DNA from: Woeseiaceae bacterium
GTDB taxonomy: Bacteria > Pseudomonadota > Gammaproteobacteria > Steroidobacterales > Woeseiaceae
Assembly: GCA_028822065.1 (NCBI GenBank)
Contig: JAPKEL010000004.1
Span: 1 to 64,000, forward strand
Reading direction: 5' to 3'
DNA length: 64,000 nucleotides
The notes beneath the pieces are model-generated. The model did not search any database. It was given only the letters and a program-made list of their open reading frames with translations, and had not been told where the DNA came from. Position 1 is the stretch's first letter; each line of letters begins with the position of its first letter. A program made the translations under genes and the position numbers. Below, piece after piece: positions 29,088 to 38,947 of this stretch.

Positions 29088-29678
29088 TTAGTCAGTAACC
29101 TTTTTTAGAGCCCGTCGTATTATATCACTCGCCGTTGAATCATCGTTTTGAATTGACGCCATTAATTTTTTAATCTCAGAAGCTTTATAACCTAAGGCTA
29201 ATAATGCGTCAAAGGCTTCCTCTCTAGCATTATTAGCTCCAATTTCTTGGTGACTCAATGAAGAATTATCGATAATGTCAGTCAATCGATCGCGCATTTC
29301 TATAACTAATCTTTCTGCGGTTTTTTTTCCAACACCAGGGATCTTGACAAGTGAATTACTATCTTCAGTTCGCACACAACGTTCGAAGTCACTAACGCTC
29401 ATTGCAGATAATATTGCTAATGCCAACTTAGCCCCCACACCGCTAATTTTCAAGAGCATTCTAAATAAATGACGATCATTGAGACTTGAAAAACCAAATA
29501 AAGTATGGGCATCTTCTCTGACTTGAAGGTGAGTATAAAGAAAAATCTCTTCGCCTATTCCTGGCATCTCAATGAAGGTATTTAACGGAACCTCTATTTC
29601 ATAACCAATTCCATAGGTTTCAACAAGCACTTGCGGCACATGTTTAATTAAAATCTTTCCTTTTAGCGATCCAATCAT
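29088..29678 (-). CDS. ruvA: Holliday junction DNA helicase subunit RuvA
   Basis: A 196-residue protein that binds four-way junctions as a tetramer and loads RuvB. The N-terminal OB-fold begins MIGSLKGKIL. Two helix-hairpin-helix motifs follow (LLKISGVGAKLALAILSAM and LVKIPGVGKKTAERLVIEM). A C-terminal RuvB-contact domain carries ALLALGYKASEIKKLM. It abuts ruvB and lies 11 bases after ruvC. Confidence 0.97.
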   Translation of the reverse strand: MIGSLKGKILIKHVPQVLVETYGIGYEIEVPLNTFIEMPGIGEEIFLYTHLQVREDAHTLFGFSSLNDRHLFRMLLKISGVGAKLALAILSAMSVSDFERCVRTEDSNSLVKIPGVGKKTAERLVIEMRDRLTDIIDNSSLSHQEIGANNAREEAFDALLALGYKASEIKKLMASIQNDDSTASDIIRRALKKVTD

Positions 29679-29689
29679 TTATTCCACCA

Positions 29690-30193
29690 TTAACTCATAG
29701 CTTTCAGTGAATCATACATTGCTCTTTGATTGCTGTAACAAAGAGCAGCTGCAATTGCATCTGCAGCATCCTCAGCTGGCGTTCCATCGAGATTAAGTAA
29801 AGACACCACCATGTGTTGAACCTGCTCCTTTGAGGCTGCTCCGGTACCAACTACGGCTTTTTTTATCTCTCTTGGCGAATACTCAAAAACACTGACATCA
29901 AAATCAAATGTTGCGCATAACGCGGCAGCTCTTGCGTGACCTAGTTTTAATGCGCTAGATGGATTTTTATGCACAAAGACACTTTCGATGACCATAATAT
30001 CAGGATTATATTCTTTTATGAGCTTATACACAGACTTATGTATTACTTTTAGACGTTCCGTAAAGTCACCCTTAGTACTTTTAATAACTCCACTTGATAT
30101 GTATTTGACCTGACTGCCAATTAGATCAATCAGTCCAAACCCTGTCGCTCTCGAGCCAGGATCAATACCTAATATTCGTTGATCATTTTTCAA
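29690..30193 (-). CDS. ruvC: Crossover junction endodeoxyribonuclease RuvC
   Basis: Resolves Holliday junctions by paired nicks. The RNase H-like active site is complete: Asp in ILGIDPGSRATGFG, Glu in MVIESVFVHKNPSSALKLG, and the acidic pair in PAEDAADAIAAALC. The 167-residue length is usual. It is the first of ruvCAB and lies 9 bases downstream of yebC, the typical yebC-ruvC-ruvA-ruvB order. Confidence 0.97.
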   Translation of the reverse strand: MKNDQRILGIDPGSRATGFGLIDLIGSQVKYISSGVIKSTKGDFTERLKVIHKSVYKLIKEYNPDIMVIESVFVHKNPSSALKLGHARAAALCATFDFDVSVFEYSPREIKKAVVGTGAASKEQVQHMVVSLLNLDGTPAEDAADAIAAALCYSNQRAMYDSLKAMS

Positions 30194-30202
30194 TAAAAAA
30201 CC

Positions 30203-30946
30203 TCATAATTTCGCTAATATTTCATCCGTAATTTCTGCATTACTGTAGACAGTCTGAACGTCATCAAGATCTTCTAGTGTTGAAGTTAATTTTATCATTG
30301 TTGATGCTTCATTTTCATTCAAATTGGTAATGGTTGAGCAGCGCCATGTCATCTCTTTAGTCACTGGGTTATAACCCTTTTCTGACATAACTTTACACAG
30401 CTCATCATAGTTATTAGGATCAACAATAACTTCAATAGAGCCATCATCCTCTGTAATAATATCATCGGCGCCAGCATCTATAGCTGTTTCCATTAGAGAA
30501 TTCTCATCATCATGCTTGTTGTATGACAAAACACCTAACGAGCTAAACATATAAGCAACAGATCCATCAGCGCCCAAGTTACCCCCATATTTACTGAAAG
30601 CATGCCTGACATCTGCAACTGTTCTATTTTTGTTATCAGTCAAGCAGTCAACAATAACTGCGGCACCTCCTGGCCCATAACCTTCGTAGCGGATCTCAAG
30701 ATAATCAATCCCCTCCAACTCGCCTGCACCACGCTTAATGGCTTTTGAAATATTGTCTTTTGGCATACTTTGAGATTTTCCTTTCTCAACGGCCAGTCTT
30801 AATCTTGGGTTAGAATTTAAATCTGAACCGCCCAATTTAGCAGCAATAGTTATTTCGCGTATCAACTTGGTAAATAACTTACCTCTTTTCTTGTCTTGAG
30901 CTCCCTTTCTGTGCTGAATGTTTGCCCATTTACTATGACCCGCCAT
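30203..30946 (-). CDS. yebC: YebC/PmpR family translation or transcription factor
   Basis: A 247-residue YebC-family protein beginning with the diagnostic MAGHSKWANIQHRKGAQDKK. It also has MPKDNISKAIKRGAGE, YEGYGPGGAAVIVDCLTDN and NRTVADVRHAFSKYGG. Family members have been described as DNA-binding regulators, and more recently as helping ribosomes at difficult motifs such as proline runs; which applies here is not visible. GGAAA lies 6 bases before the ATG. Directly upstream is a run of five 8-base repeats. Confidence 0.94.
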   Translation of the reverse strand: MAGHSKWANIQHRKGAQDKKRGKLFTKLIREITIAAKLGGSDLNSNPRLRLAVEKGKSQSMPKDNISKAIKRGAGELEGIDYLEIRYEGYGPGGAAVIVDCLTDNKNRTVADVRHAFSKYGGNLGADGSVAYMFSSLGVLSYNKHDDENSLMETAIDAGADDIITEDDGSIEVIVDPNNYDELCKVMSEKGYNPVTKEMTWRCSTITNLNENEASTMIKLTSTLEDLDDVQTVYSNAEITDEILAKL

Positions 30947-30963
30947 AAATGATTTCCATTTTT

Positions 30964-31003
30964 TATTTAATTATTTAATTATTTAATTATTTAATTATTT
31001 AAT
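30964..31003. repeat. Tandem repeat, five copies of TATTTAAT
   Basis: Five perfect head-to-tail copies of the 8-base unit TATTTAAT (reverse complement ATTAAATA) fill the divergent promoter gap between yebC and relA. The run begins 18 bases upstream of the yebC start and ends 67 bases upstream of the relA start. Such short repeats can change copy number by slippage and alter promoter spacing. Confidence 0.97.
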
Positions 31004-31070
31004 TGCTATCATACCGATTAAATACAGAGTAAGCATCACCAATGAAATCTAATTAAAATTAACATAAATC

Positions 31071-33173
31071 ATGAAGATAGAAGCAAACAAAAATAATTTA
31101 ATATTGAAAAATACAAAATTGTTTCTTACTAAAATAAAAAATAACTCATTATCATTGACGTTTATAAGAGAGAGTAAACAGCTGGCCCAATTAATTGAAC
31201 CATTGGAGCTGGGTGATAGTTTCTTATCAATAGCAATTTTATATCCCATGTACCGTGAAAAACTTTTTGATTACGATGATCTTAAAAATAACAAACTAGA
31301 TGATTTACATTCAAATCTAGAGCATCTATCTCAATTAGATAAATTAGCACTGCCGTCTAACTGGTCAGCCGAGCAACAATTATCCAATAAAACTTCAAAA
31401 TCCTTAAAAAAAATGTTGCTGTCCATAAGCAACGACCCTAAGTTAATATTAATTAAGATTGCCATTCATCTGAATCACCTTCGACATGCCAAGAAATACG
31501 ACAAAGAAACACAAAAAAAATTAGCGCTATCAACAAATGAAATATATGCACCATTGGCAAATCGATTGGGAGTCTGGCAATTAAAGTGGGAATTAGAAGA
31601 TCTCTCATTTAGATTTTTAAATACAGATACTTACAAACATATTGCAAAATTAATAAAAGATAAAAGATCAGAAAGAGAAGTATTTATCGCTGAAGTGACA
31701 ACTGAAGTAAAAGAAGCATTAGAGAGAGAGCCTTTAAGTGCAGTGGTATCGGGTCGCCCAAAACATATATTTAGTATATGGAAGAAATTACAACGTAAAA
31801 ATATTTCCATTGAGAATATTTTTGATATTCATGCGATACGTATTTGTGTTGAAACTATACCGAACTGTTATCGCGCACTAGGAACAATACATAATTTATG
31901 GACTTGCTTGCCAGATAATTTTAAGGATTATATAGCGAATCCTAAAAAAAATAATTACCAATCTTTACATACCTCTATTATTGGTCCAAATGGTAAAACC
32001 ATTGAAGTGCAAATTAGAACACATGCTATGCAACATCATGCAGAATTAGGTATTGCGGCACATTGGCGCTATAAAGAGGGTACTAAAAATTACAAAAATG
32101 ATAAATATATTGAAGAGATTAGAAATTACTTAACCACGGATAATTATTATTCTGATGCGTTAGAAATATCGCAAAAAAATGAAGACCGAATTTTTGCCAT
32201 CAGCCCCAAGGGTGATGTAATTGAAATGATAGTGAATTCAACACCGCTAGATTTTGCCTATCATGTCCATACAAATATTGGCCACTCATGTATCGGCGCT
32301 AAGATTAACGGTAAAATTGCACCTTTAAATCGTAAAATACTAAATGGAGATTTAGTGCAAATCATAACTGGCGCTGAACCCAACCCCAGAAGAGATTGGC
32401 TTAACCCCCAACTTGGCTATATCGCATCGACAAAAACTCGTAGCAAAATTAATAACTGGTTTAGGGCCAAAAATAAAGTATTACACCTAAAAGATGGCAA
32501 GGAAATTTGCGATAATGAGCTAAAGAGATCAAATATCTCTAATATAGCCTTAGAAGTAATTTGCAAACAAATGAACTTAAAAAATGCTGATGCTCTTTAT
32601 ATTGGGCTAGGTAGTAATGCTATCAATTCAGCTGCTATCGCCATGGCGATACAGGTACTACAAAAAGAAACAACTCCAATTAAAATAAAGAAAACTGGAG
32701 CTAGTCAAGTAAATCAAACGACATTTAACAGAGTATCAATAGCGGGAATGGAAAGATTATTAAGTAGCTTCTCACAATGCTGCAAGCCCCTACCACCTGA
32801 ACAAATTCTGGGTTATATAACCGTTCAAAAAGGAATAAGCATTCACCGCTATGACTGCAAAAATGCATTAAATTTAGCAAAAAAATCTCCTGAGAGAATT
32901 ATTGATGTTAATTGGAATTTTCCTGCAAATCAGAATAGTTACCCTATCGATCTAGAAATAACAGCTTACGATCGAAGAGATCTTTTACGTGATATCAGCA
33001 ATATACTCTCTGAAGAGAAGATTACAGTAAGGGATATTAAAACCAGTAGAAATCAAAATTCGTTGGAAGTAGTTATGACCTTAAATATTTTAGCTGTCGA
33101 TTTACCATCTCTAAGTAGACTAATGATCCGTTTTGAGCAATTAAAAAATATAGCATCTGTAACAAGAAAGTAA
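31071..33173 (+). CDS. relA: RelA-type (p)ppGpp synthetase
   Basis: A 700-residue RelA/SpoT homologue that makes (p)ppGpp in the stringent response. The hydrolase-like region is degenerate: no intact HD motif, and KIAIHLNHLRHAKK replaces the SpoT-type KLADRLHN. The synthetase domain is intact (RPKHIFSIWKKLQRKN, IFDIHAIRICVE, YQSLHTSIIGPNGKTIEVQI, ELGIAAHWRYKEG). TGS (EMIVNSTPLDFAYHVHT), zinc-finger-like (SSFSQCCKPLPPEQILGYIT) and ACT domains follow. Residues 283-286 read NFKD where monofunctional RelA has EXDD and bifunctional Rel/SpoT have RXKD. No clear Shine-Dalgarno precedes the ATG. Confidence 0.93.
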   Translation: MKIEANKNNLILKNTKLFLTKIKNNSLSLTFIRESKQLAQLIEPLELGDSFLSIAILYPMYREKLFDYDDLKNNKLDDLHSNLEHLSQLDKLALPSNWSAEQQLSNKTSKSLKKMLLSISNDPKLILIKIAIHLNHLRHAKKYDKETQKKLALSTNEIYAPLANRLGVWQLKWELEDLSFRFLNTDTYKHIAKLIKDKRSEREVFIAEVTTEVKEALEREPLSAVVSGRPKHIFSIWKKLQRKNISIENIFDIHAIRICVETIPNCYRALGTIHNLWTCLPDNFKDYIANPKKNNYQSLHTSIIGPNGKTIEVQIRTHAMQHHAELGIAAHWRYKEGTKNYKNDKYIEEIRNYLTTDNYYSDALEISQKNEDRIFAISPKGDVIEMIVNSTPLDFAYHVHTNIGHSCIGAKINGKIAPLNRKILNGDLVQIITGAEPNPRRDWLNPQLGYIASTKTRSKINNWFRAKNKVLHLKDGKEICDNELKRSNISNIALEVICKQMNLKNADALYIGLGSNAINSAAIAMAIQVLQKETTPIKIKKTGASQVNQTTFNRVSIAGMERLLSSFSQCCKPLPPEQILGYITVQKGISIHRYDCKNALNLAKKSPERIIDVNWNFPANQNSYPIDLEITAYDRRDLLRDISNILSEEKITVRDIKTSRNQNSLEVVMTLNILAVDLPSLSRLMIRFEQLKNIASVTRK

Positions 33174-33175
33174 AT

Positions 33176-34606
33176 TTACTTTTTATTTGGAAAGTTTAAA
33201 GCTCGATTATCCGCAGCCAATGCCGCCTCATGAATTGCCTCGGATAGACTAGGATGGGCATGAATTGTTCTCTGCAAATCTTCTGTACTGGCTTCAAATT
33301 CCATTGCTAGAACAACTTCTCCAATCAATTCGCCCGCCATAGGACCTATAATATGAACACCTAATATTTGATCGTTTTCTTTAGAGGAAATTATTTTAAC
33401 CATTCCAGAGCTCTGATTCATTACCTTTGCACGGCCACTAGCAGCAAATGGAAACAATCCTATCTTGTAATCGACACTCGCTTCCTCCAATTCCATTTCA
33501 TTTTTACCAGTCCAAGCGATCTCTGGAGAGGTATAGATAACCGAAGGAATAATATCGTAATTTACCTCTGCGATATCTCCAGCAATTAATTCTGCAACCA
33601 TGACACCCTCTTCCGAGCCTTTATGAGCAAGCATTGGACCTCTAACACAATCACCAATAGCGTAAACCCTTGGAATGCTTGTTTGGCATTTATCATCAAC
33701 ATTTATACGTCCCGACTCATCCAGTGTTATACCGCTGTCAATTGAAAATAAATTATCGATATGTGGTTTCCTACCAACTGCTACAATTACCCGATCGAAT
33801 TCTTTTTCAGTTTCATTATCATCTTTTAAATAAGTCAAACATAAAGCTGAAGTATTGCTCTTAACTGCCGTCACTTTTGTATCAAGATGAATTTTTAGAC
33901 CCTGTTTTGTAAATTGATTTTTTGCCTCTTTTGCGATATCTCGGTCTGCCAAATTCAAAAAATCTGGTAAAGCCTCAAAAATCTCTACATTAGATCCAAG
34001 CCTGTTCCATACACTACCCAATTCCAGACCAATAACACCTGCACCTATTACAGCAAGCTTTTCTGGGACCTCAGTAAAATCTAGAGCACCCCAGGAATCA
34101 ACTACACGGTCACTATCAAATGGGATTGACTTTAATTCTATTGGTGATGAACCTGCTGCAAGAACAATATTTTTTCCTTGAAGAATACTGCTGCTTCCCT
34201 TTAAATCTGTGTATTCAACTTGATTTGATCCTAAAAACTTACCGTGACCAACCAATGTCTCTATTTTATTCGCCTTCAAAAGTCCTGATATACCACCAGT
34301 CAGTTGCTTCACAATATTATTCTTTCGTTCTTGCATAACATCAATATCAATTATTGGTGTATTAATATTTATGCCATGATCCAAAAACTCATGCGAAGCA
34401 CGATGAAATAGTTCTGACGATTCTAGTAATGCTTTGGATGGAATGCACCCAGCATTTAAACAGGTTCCACCGAATGAATTTGATCCATCACGATTTCTCC
34501 ACTCATCTATACAAGCTACGCTTAAACCATATTGACTGGCGCGAATAGCTGCAATATAACCTGCGGGCCCAGCACCAATAACAATTACGTCAAAATTCAT
34601 ATTCAT
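33176..34606 (-). CDS. lpdA: Dihydrolipoyl dehydrogenase
   Basis: The E3 flavoenzyme of 2-oxoacid dehydrogenase complexes, re-oxidising dihydrolipoamide with NAD+. FAD-binding GAGPAGYIAA, the redox disulfide GGTCLNAGCIPSKALL, the NAD-binding VIGAGVIGLELGSVW and the C-terminal HAHPSLSEAIHEAALA (catalytic His-Glu) are all present in 476 residues. It lies 9 bases after sucB and is convergent with relA, the stops being 2 bases apart. Its place in the operon assigns it to the 2-oxoglutarate complex, though it may also serve pyruvate dehydrogenase. Confidence 0.96.
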   Translation of the reverse strand: MNMNFDVIVIGAGPAGYIAAIRASQYGLSVACIDEWRNRDGSNSFGGTCLNAGCIPSKALLESSELFHRASHEFLDHGININTPIIDIDVMQERKNNIVKQLTGGISGLLKANKIETLVGHGKFLGSNQVEYTDLKGSSSILQGKNIVLAAGSSPIELKSIPFDSDRVVDSWGALDFTEVPEKLAVIGAGVIGLELGSVWNRLGSNVEIFEALPDFLNLADRDIAKEAKNQFTKQGLKIHLDTKVTAVKSNTSALCLTYLKDDNETEKEFDRVIVAVGRKPHIDNLFSIDSGITLDESGRINVDDKCQTSIPRVYAIGDCVRGPMLAHKGSEEGVMVAELIAGDIAEVNYDIIPSVIYTSPEIAWTGKNEMELEEASVDYKIGLFPFAASGRAKVMNQSSGMVKIISSKENDQILGVHIIGPMAGELIGEVVLAMEFEASTEDLQRTIHAHPSLSEAIHEAALAADNRALNFPNKK

Positions 34607-34615
34607 TATCGATAA

Positions 34616-35866
34616 TCAAATTTCAAACATTAAGCGTTCAGGATCTTCGAGTGATTCCTTAATACTAACCAAAAAGAGAACCGCCTCCCTGCCATCAATA
34701 ATACGATGATCATAAGTCAGGGCTACATACATCATTGGCCGAATAACAATTTCGCCATCAACAACAACAGGACGTTCCTTAATTCCATGCATACCAAGAA
34801 TTGCACTTTGAGGCGGATTGAGAATAGGGGTCGATATGAGTGAACCAAAAGTTCCTCCATTAGTAATTGTAAAAGTTCCACCACTTAAATCATCCATACT
34901 GATCGAGCCTTTCTTTACTTTAACTGCTAAATCCGCTATAGATCTCTCGATATCAGCGAAACTCAATGCATCTAGATTCCTTATTACCGGTACCATTAAG
35001 CCTCGTTCTGAGGATACTGCAATCCCAATATCATAACGATCATGATAGACAATATCTTGACCTTCTACAGACGCATTAATAATTGGAAATTTCTTCAAAG
35101 CCTCAACCGTGGCTTTACTAAAAAACGACATAAAACCGAGCTTTACTGAGTGTTCTTCGAGAAATGATTCTTTGTATTTTTTTCTAAGCTCAATCACTTC
35201 ATGTAAATCTATCTCATTAAAACTAGTGAGCATCGCTGAATTTGTTTGAGCCTCAACCATTCGTTCTGCAATTTTGGCTCTTAATCTTGACATTGGAACA
35301 CGCTGCTCGTTATTACCTTGCGATTCCTCTGTGAGAGTAGATGATTGCTGTATAGGCATATCAATGTCGTTTGCTCTAACGCTTTCCCCTTCATCATCCC
35401 TAAGGTATTCCAAAACATCAGTTTTTGTTATACGCCCATCTTTACCACTCCCATTAATCATGGATGCATCTAAATCATGCTCTTTAAGCAGTATTTTTAC
35501 CGAAGGGCTTATTTTTTTATCCCCAGTATTATCTTGTGCGACGCTAACATCTGAACCAATATTACTGGCTCGTTTATCAGAGTTTGAGCTGTCAGTTTGA
35601 TTGGAATCATTAGAGTTAATGACGCCGGATGATTCGGTCATGATTGCCAAAAGATCTCCCGCCTTAACAATCGCACCATCTTTTACTTTTATTTCGGTTA
35701 AGACTCCAGATTTAGGCGACGGGATCTCCAAAACAACTTTGTCCGTCTCAAGATCTACTAAATTTTCATCACGAGATATCTGATCACCGGTCTTTTTATG
35801 CCAATTGATCAAAGTGGCATCTGATACAGACTCTGGGAGTGGTGGGACTTTTATTTCAATTGTCAT
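34616..35866 (-). CDS. sucB: Dihydrolipoyllysine-residue succinyltransferase (E2)
   Basis: The E2 core of 2-oxoglutarate dehydrogenase. One lipoyl domain (lysine in [16 protein letters not shown]) is followed by a Ser/Asp/Asn-rich linker. A peripheral subunit-binding domain follows ([20 protein letters not shown]). The C-terminal catalytic domain holds the active-site [14 protein letters not shown]. The 416-residue length is normal. It is the middle gene of sucA-sucB-lpdA, with a 52-base gap from sucA. Confidence 0.97.
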   Translation of the reverse strand: MTIEIKVPPLPESVSDATLINWHKKTGDQISRDENLVDLETDKVVLEIPSPKSGVLTEIKVKDGAIVKAGDLLAIMTESSGVINSNDSNQTDSSNSDKRASNIGSDVSVAQDNTGDKKISPSVKILLKEHDLDASMINGSGKDGRITKTDVLEYLRDDEGESVRANDIDMPIQQSSTLTEESQGNNEQRVPMSRLRAKIAERMVEAQTNSAMLTSFNEIDLHEVIELRKKYKESFLEEHSVKLGFMSFFSKATVEALKKFPIINASVEGQDIVYHDRYDIGIAVSSERGLMVPVIRNLDALSFADIERSIADLAVKVKKGSISMDDLSGGTFTITNGGTFGSLISTPILNPPQSAILGMHGIKERPVVVDGEIVIRPMMYVALTYDHRIIDGREAVLFLVSIKESLEDPERLMFEI

Positions 35867-35918
35867 TATTGTTTAAATCCTGTATTAATAAATACTAAAT
35901 TTTATATAATAGATTAAA

Positions 35919-38726
35919 TTATATACCTAAAGCACTGATAATTAATAAATTTTGCTCTTCATTATGTAATTTTAATAAACCAGAGGCTGGTGCAGCAGCG
36001 CCTTTCCTTCCCGAGTATATTAAATTCTCTTTTTCTATCGCATGCTGTAATTGATGGCGTATCTGATACCAGGCGCCTTGATTCTGAGGTTCCTCTTGGC
36101 ACCATACTACATCTTTAAGATTGGGGTATCTTTTAATAGTAGCGGCGTATTCATCTATAGGAAATGGATATAATTGCTCAATACGTATTATTGCCACATC
36201 ATCCAAGCCTTCATCCGCCCTAAGTCGGTCCAAATCAAAATAAACCTTTCCGCTGCATAAAACCAGTCGCTTCACTTTATTATCAGTCAAATCAGATTGA
36301 TCTTCGATGATTTGTTTAAAATGACCATTTGATAGCTCCTCGAGTTTTGAAATTGAAGCTTTATTTCTTAGTAAACTTTTTGGCGACATTACAATTAATG
36401 GTTTTTTATACCCGCCTACCATTTGTCTTCTGAGCATATGAAACATTTGTGCTGGCGTAGATGGGACGCATACTTGCATATTATATTCTGCGCATAATTG
36501 AAGAAAGCGCTCCAATCTAGCTGATGAGTGTTCCGGCCCCTGCCCTTCAAACCCATGCGGCAATAGTAAAGTAAGGCCACATAATCTGCCCCACTTAGTT
36601 TCACCAGAGCTAATAAATTGATCAATTATTACTTGCGCACCATTTGCAAAGTCGCCAAATTGAGCCTCCCAAACTACCAGTGTCTCAGGGTGAGTTATCG
36701 CATATCCATATTCAAAACCAAGAACTGCCTCTTCAGATAAGTATGAATCTATAATACGAAATGGAACAGGTCCTTTAAGACTATGCAAAGGCACATATTT
36801 ATCCTTATTTCGTTGATTATACAATACAGCGTGCCTATGAAAAAACGTACCGCGTGAGCTATCTTGACCTGTTATGCGGCAATTATAGCCTTCATCAATT
36901 AAACTCGCATAAGCCATGCTTTCCGCAAAACCCCAATCCATTGGCAATTTGTCTGCCGCCATCTCTACACGAAAATCCATTATTTTTTGAACTCTATTGT
37001 GTAATATCATATCTTTTGGCACAGCTGTGATCGCGACTGCAAGCTTAGATCTGGTTTTTTTTGAGATTTTTGTTTTAATCTTTTTGGTCAAATCTTTTTG
37101 TTGGAATTGACTCCAATCTGCCGTGAAATCATCACCAACCATTCCTAAAGATAGTTTTGGTACGGGTATCCCTTGATCTAGAAGATCTCGATACTCATCC
37201 TTCATTATTAAGGGCTTACCTTCATCAATAATGTTACCCATGATTAATTTATCGGCATAAATTTGTCTTGGCGTGTTATGTTGCTTTATCTTTGAATACA
37301 TCAAAGGTTGCGTGGCACTTGGTTCATCGGCCTCATTGTGGCCATGCCGCCGATAACAAACTAGATCAATAACTACATCTTTTTTAAATTTACGTCGATA
37401 ATCCATCGCCAAGCGTGCCACGAAAATAACCGCTTCTGGATCATCACCATTGACATGAAAAACTGGCGCTTCAATCATTTTTGCAATGTCACTGCAATAA
37501 GGAGTAGATCTTGCGTAAGAAGGTTTACTAGTAGTAAATCCAATTTGATTATTCACCACTATATGGAGCGTTCCACCAGTCCTAAAACCATCTACTTGAG
37601 ACATTTGAAATGTCTCGGTAACTACCCCTTGACCTGAAAACGCTGCATCGCCATGTATTAATATTGGGAGAACTTGATTGTGTTCTATATCACCGCGACG
37701 ATCTTGACGGGCTTTTACCGAGCCTTCTACCACAGGATTAACAATCTCAAGATGAGACGGATTGAATGCAAGCGAAACATGCACATTACCACCATCAGTT
37801 TTAATATCACCCGAAAACCCAAGATGATATTTAACATCACCAGAGCCGGTCATTTTCGGATCAATATTTTCCTCAAATTTATCGAATAATTCATCGGGTG
37901 ATTGACCGAGTACATTAACTAAAACGCTCAATCTTCCTCGATGCGCCATACCAATAACCACTTCCTTCACTTCATCTTCACCTGATCGCTGTATAGCATC
38001 AGAAAGCAAAGGTATGAGGCTATCACCACCTTCTAGTGAAAACCTTTTTTGCCCCACAAACCGAGTATGTAAATATCTTTCTATACCTTCAGCAGCTGTC
38101 AATTGTTCCAAAATGGTTATTTTTTCTAATTCTGAAAACTTAAAAGATACCGCTTCTTTTTCGTAACGTCTTCTTAGCCATATACGTTCTTTAGCTCTTG
38201 AAATATGAGCGAATTCGACGCCAATTTTTCCACAATATATTTTTTTCAGTAAAGCCAGCAATTCCTCGAGCTTCATTCTTGGACTGTTGGTGCCTGCAAA
38301 TCCACTGGTTGAAAACTCACTCTTTAGATCATCCTCGGTCAAACCTAAGTAGTCTAGTTTAAATACTCCAGGAGCTTTTCTTTCCATCATACCTAATGGA
38401 TCTATATCGGCGATTTGATGACCCCTAAGACTATAGACTTGAATTAATCTTGATACCGCAGCTTGTTTATCGGCAACAATCTCAGTTCGGCTTGATATTT
38501 TTCTGGATTTATTTTGTTTGAGACGTGATTTATCTCTTAAGTTTTGCTTCACAGAGGCATGAAGAACATCACCATCTTCTTGCTGATAAGAGGAAAAGTA
38601 TTTTTGCCATTCTGCTGAAACAGATTGCTTATCAGTTAGATATGCCTCATACATCGCCTCGATTGCTGATGCATTGACACCCGAAAGACCGCTTGTGCGA
38701 TTTAGCTCTTTTAAAGATTTACTCAT
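35919..38726 (-). CDS. sucA: 2-oxoglutarate dehydrogenase E1
   Basis: A thiamine diphosphate-dependent decarboxylase of 935 residues that feeds succinyl groups to SucB. Recognisable parts are the N-terminal SANQEWQKYF-like segment (SVSAEWQKYFSSYQ), IGMAHRGRLSVLVNVLG, HGDAAFSGQGVVTETFQMS, the ThDP-binding VNNQIGFTTS and CYRRHGHNEADEPSATQPLM, and the C-terminal VWCQEEPQNQGAWY. It begins the sucAB-lpdA operon. sdh and sucCD, often nearby, are not in this window. Confidence 0.98.
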   Translation of the reverse strand: MSKSLKELNRTSGLSGVNASAIEAMYEAYLTDKQSVSAEWQKYFSSYQQEDGDVLHASVKQNLRDKSRLKQNKSRKISSRTEIVADKQAAVSRLIQVYSLRGHQIADIDPLGMMERKAPGVFKLDYLGLTEDDLKSEFSTSGFAGTNSPRMKLEELLALLKKIYCGKIGVEFAHISRAKERIWLRRRYEKEAVSFKFSELEKITILEQLTAAEGIERYLHTRFVGQKRFSLEGGDSLIPLLSDAIQRSGEDEVKEVVIGMAHRGRLSVLVNVLGQSPDELFDKFEENIDPKMTGSGDVKYHLGFSGDIKTDGGNVHVSLAFNPSHLEIVNPVVEGSVKARQDRRGDIEHNQVLPILIHGDAAFSGQGVVTETFQMSQVDGFRTGGTLHIVVNNQIGFTTSKPSYARSTPYCSDIAKMIEAPVFHVNGDDPEAVIFVARLAMDYRRKFKKDVVIDLVCYRRHGHNEADEPSATQPLMYSKIKQHNTPRQIYADKLIMGNIIDEGKPLIMKDEYRDLLDQGIPVPKLSLGMVGDDFTADWSQFQQKDLTKKIKTKISKKTRSKLAVAITAVPKDMILHNRVQKIMDFRVEMAADKLPMDWGFAESMAYASLIDEGYNCRITGQDSSRGTFFHRHAVLYNQRNKDKYVPLHSLKGPVPFRIIDSYLSEEAVLGFEYGYAITHPETLVVWEAQFGDFANGAQVIIDQFISSGETKWGRLCGLTLLLPHGFEGQGPEHSSARLERFLQLCAEYNMQVCVPSTPAQMFHMLRRQMVGGYKKPLIVMSPKSLLRNKASISKLEELSNGHFKQIIEDQSDLTDNKVKRLVLCSGKVYFDLDRLRADEGLDDVAIIRIEQLYPFPIDEYAATIKRYPNLKDVVWCQEEPQNQGAWYQIRHQLQHAIEKENLIYSGRKGAAAPASGLLKLHNEEQNLLIISALGI

Positions 38727-38947
38727 TAGATGCTGTCGGTGACGCTCATGCTATGTAAATTTTTATTATCAACTGTGCTAAAAAACGCTAGTGTATCGCA
38801 TGATCAGTACATTAAAAAGAAAAATTATTAAAATATATTGTATATTATATCAAGCTCCTTTTGTGAGGCAAGATTGATATATAATTGTTCGATCGAGTAA
38901 TAAATATTTTCTAGTTTATCGGTGAAAAAACTTAAAAAGATGACTAA
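38727..38947. other. Divergent promoter region between sucA and alkB
   Basis: This 221-base, very AT-rich gap must hold the promoters of both units. TATAAT-like strings occur near 38880, but none has a convincing -35 partner. No conserved RNA or operator was recognised. Confidence 0.4.

Noticed and set aside
33167-33182. Palindrome AAAGTAAATTTACTTT at the relA/lpdA junction as a bidirectional terminator
   Set aside because: It is perfect but wholly A/T apart from one G-C pair, has no proper loop, and lies mostly within the coding ends, so it is too weak to call.
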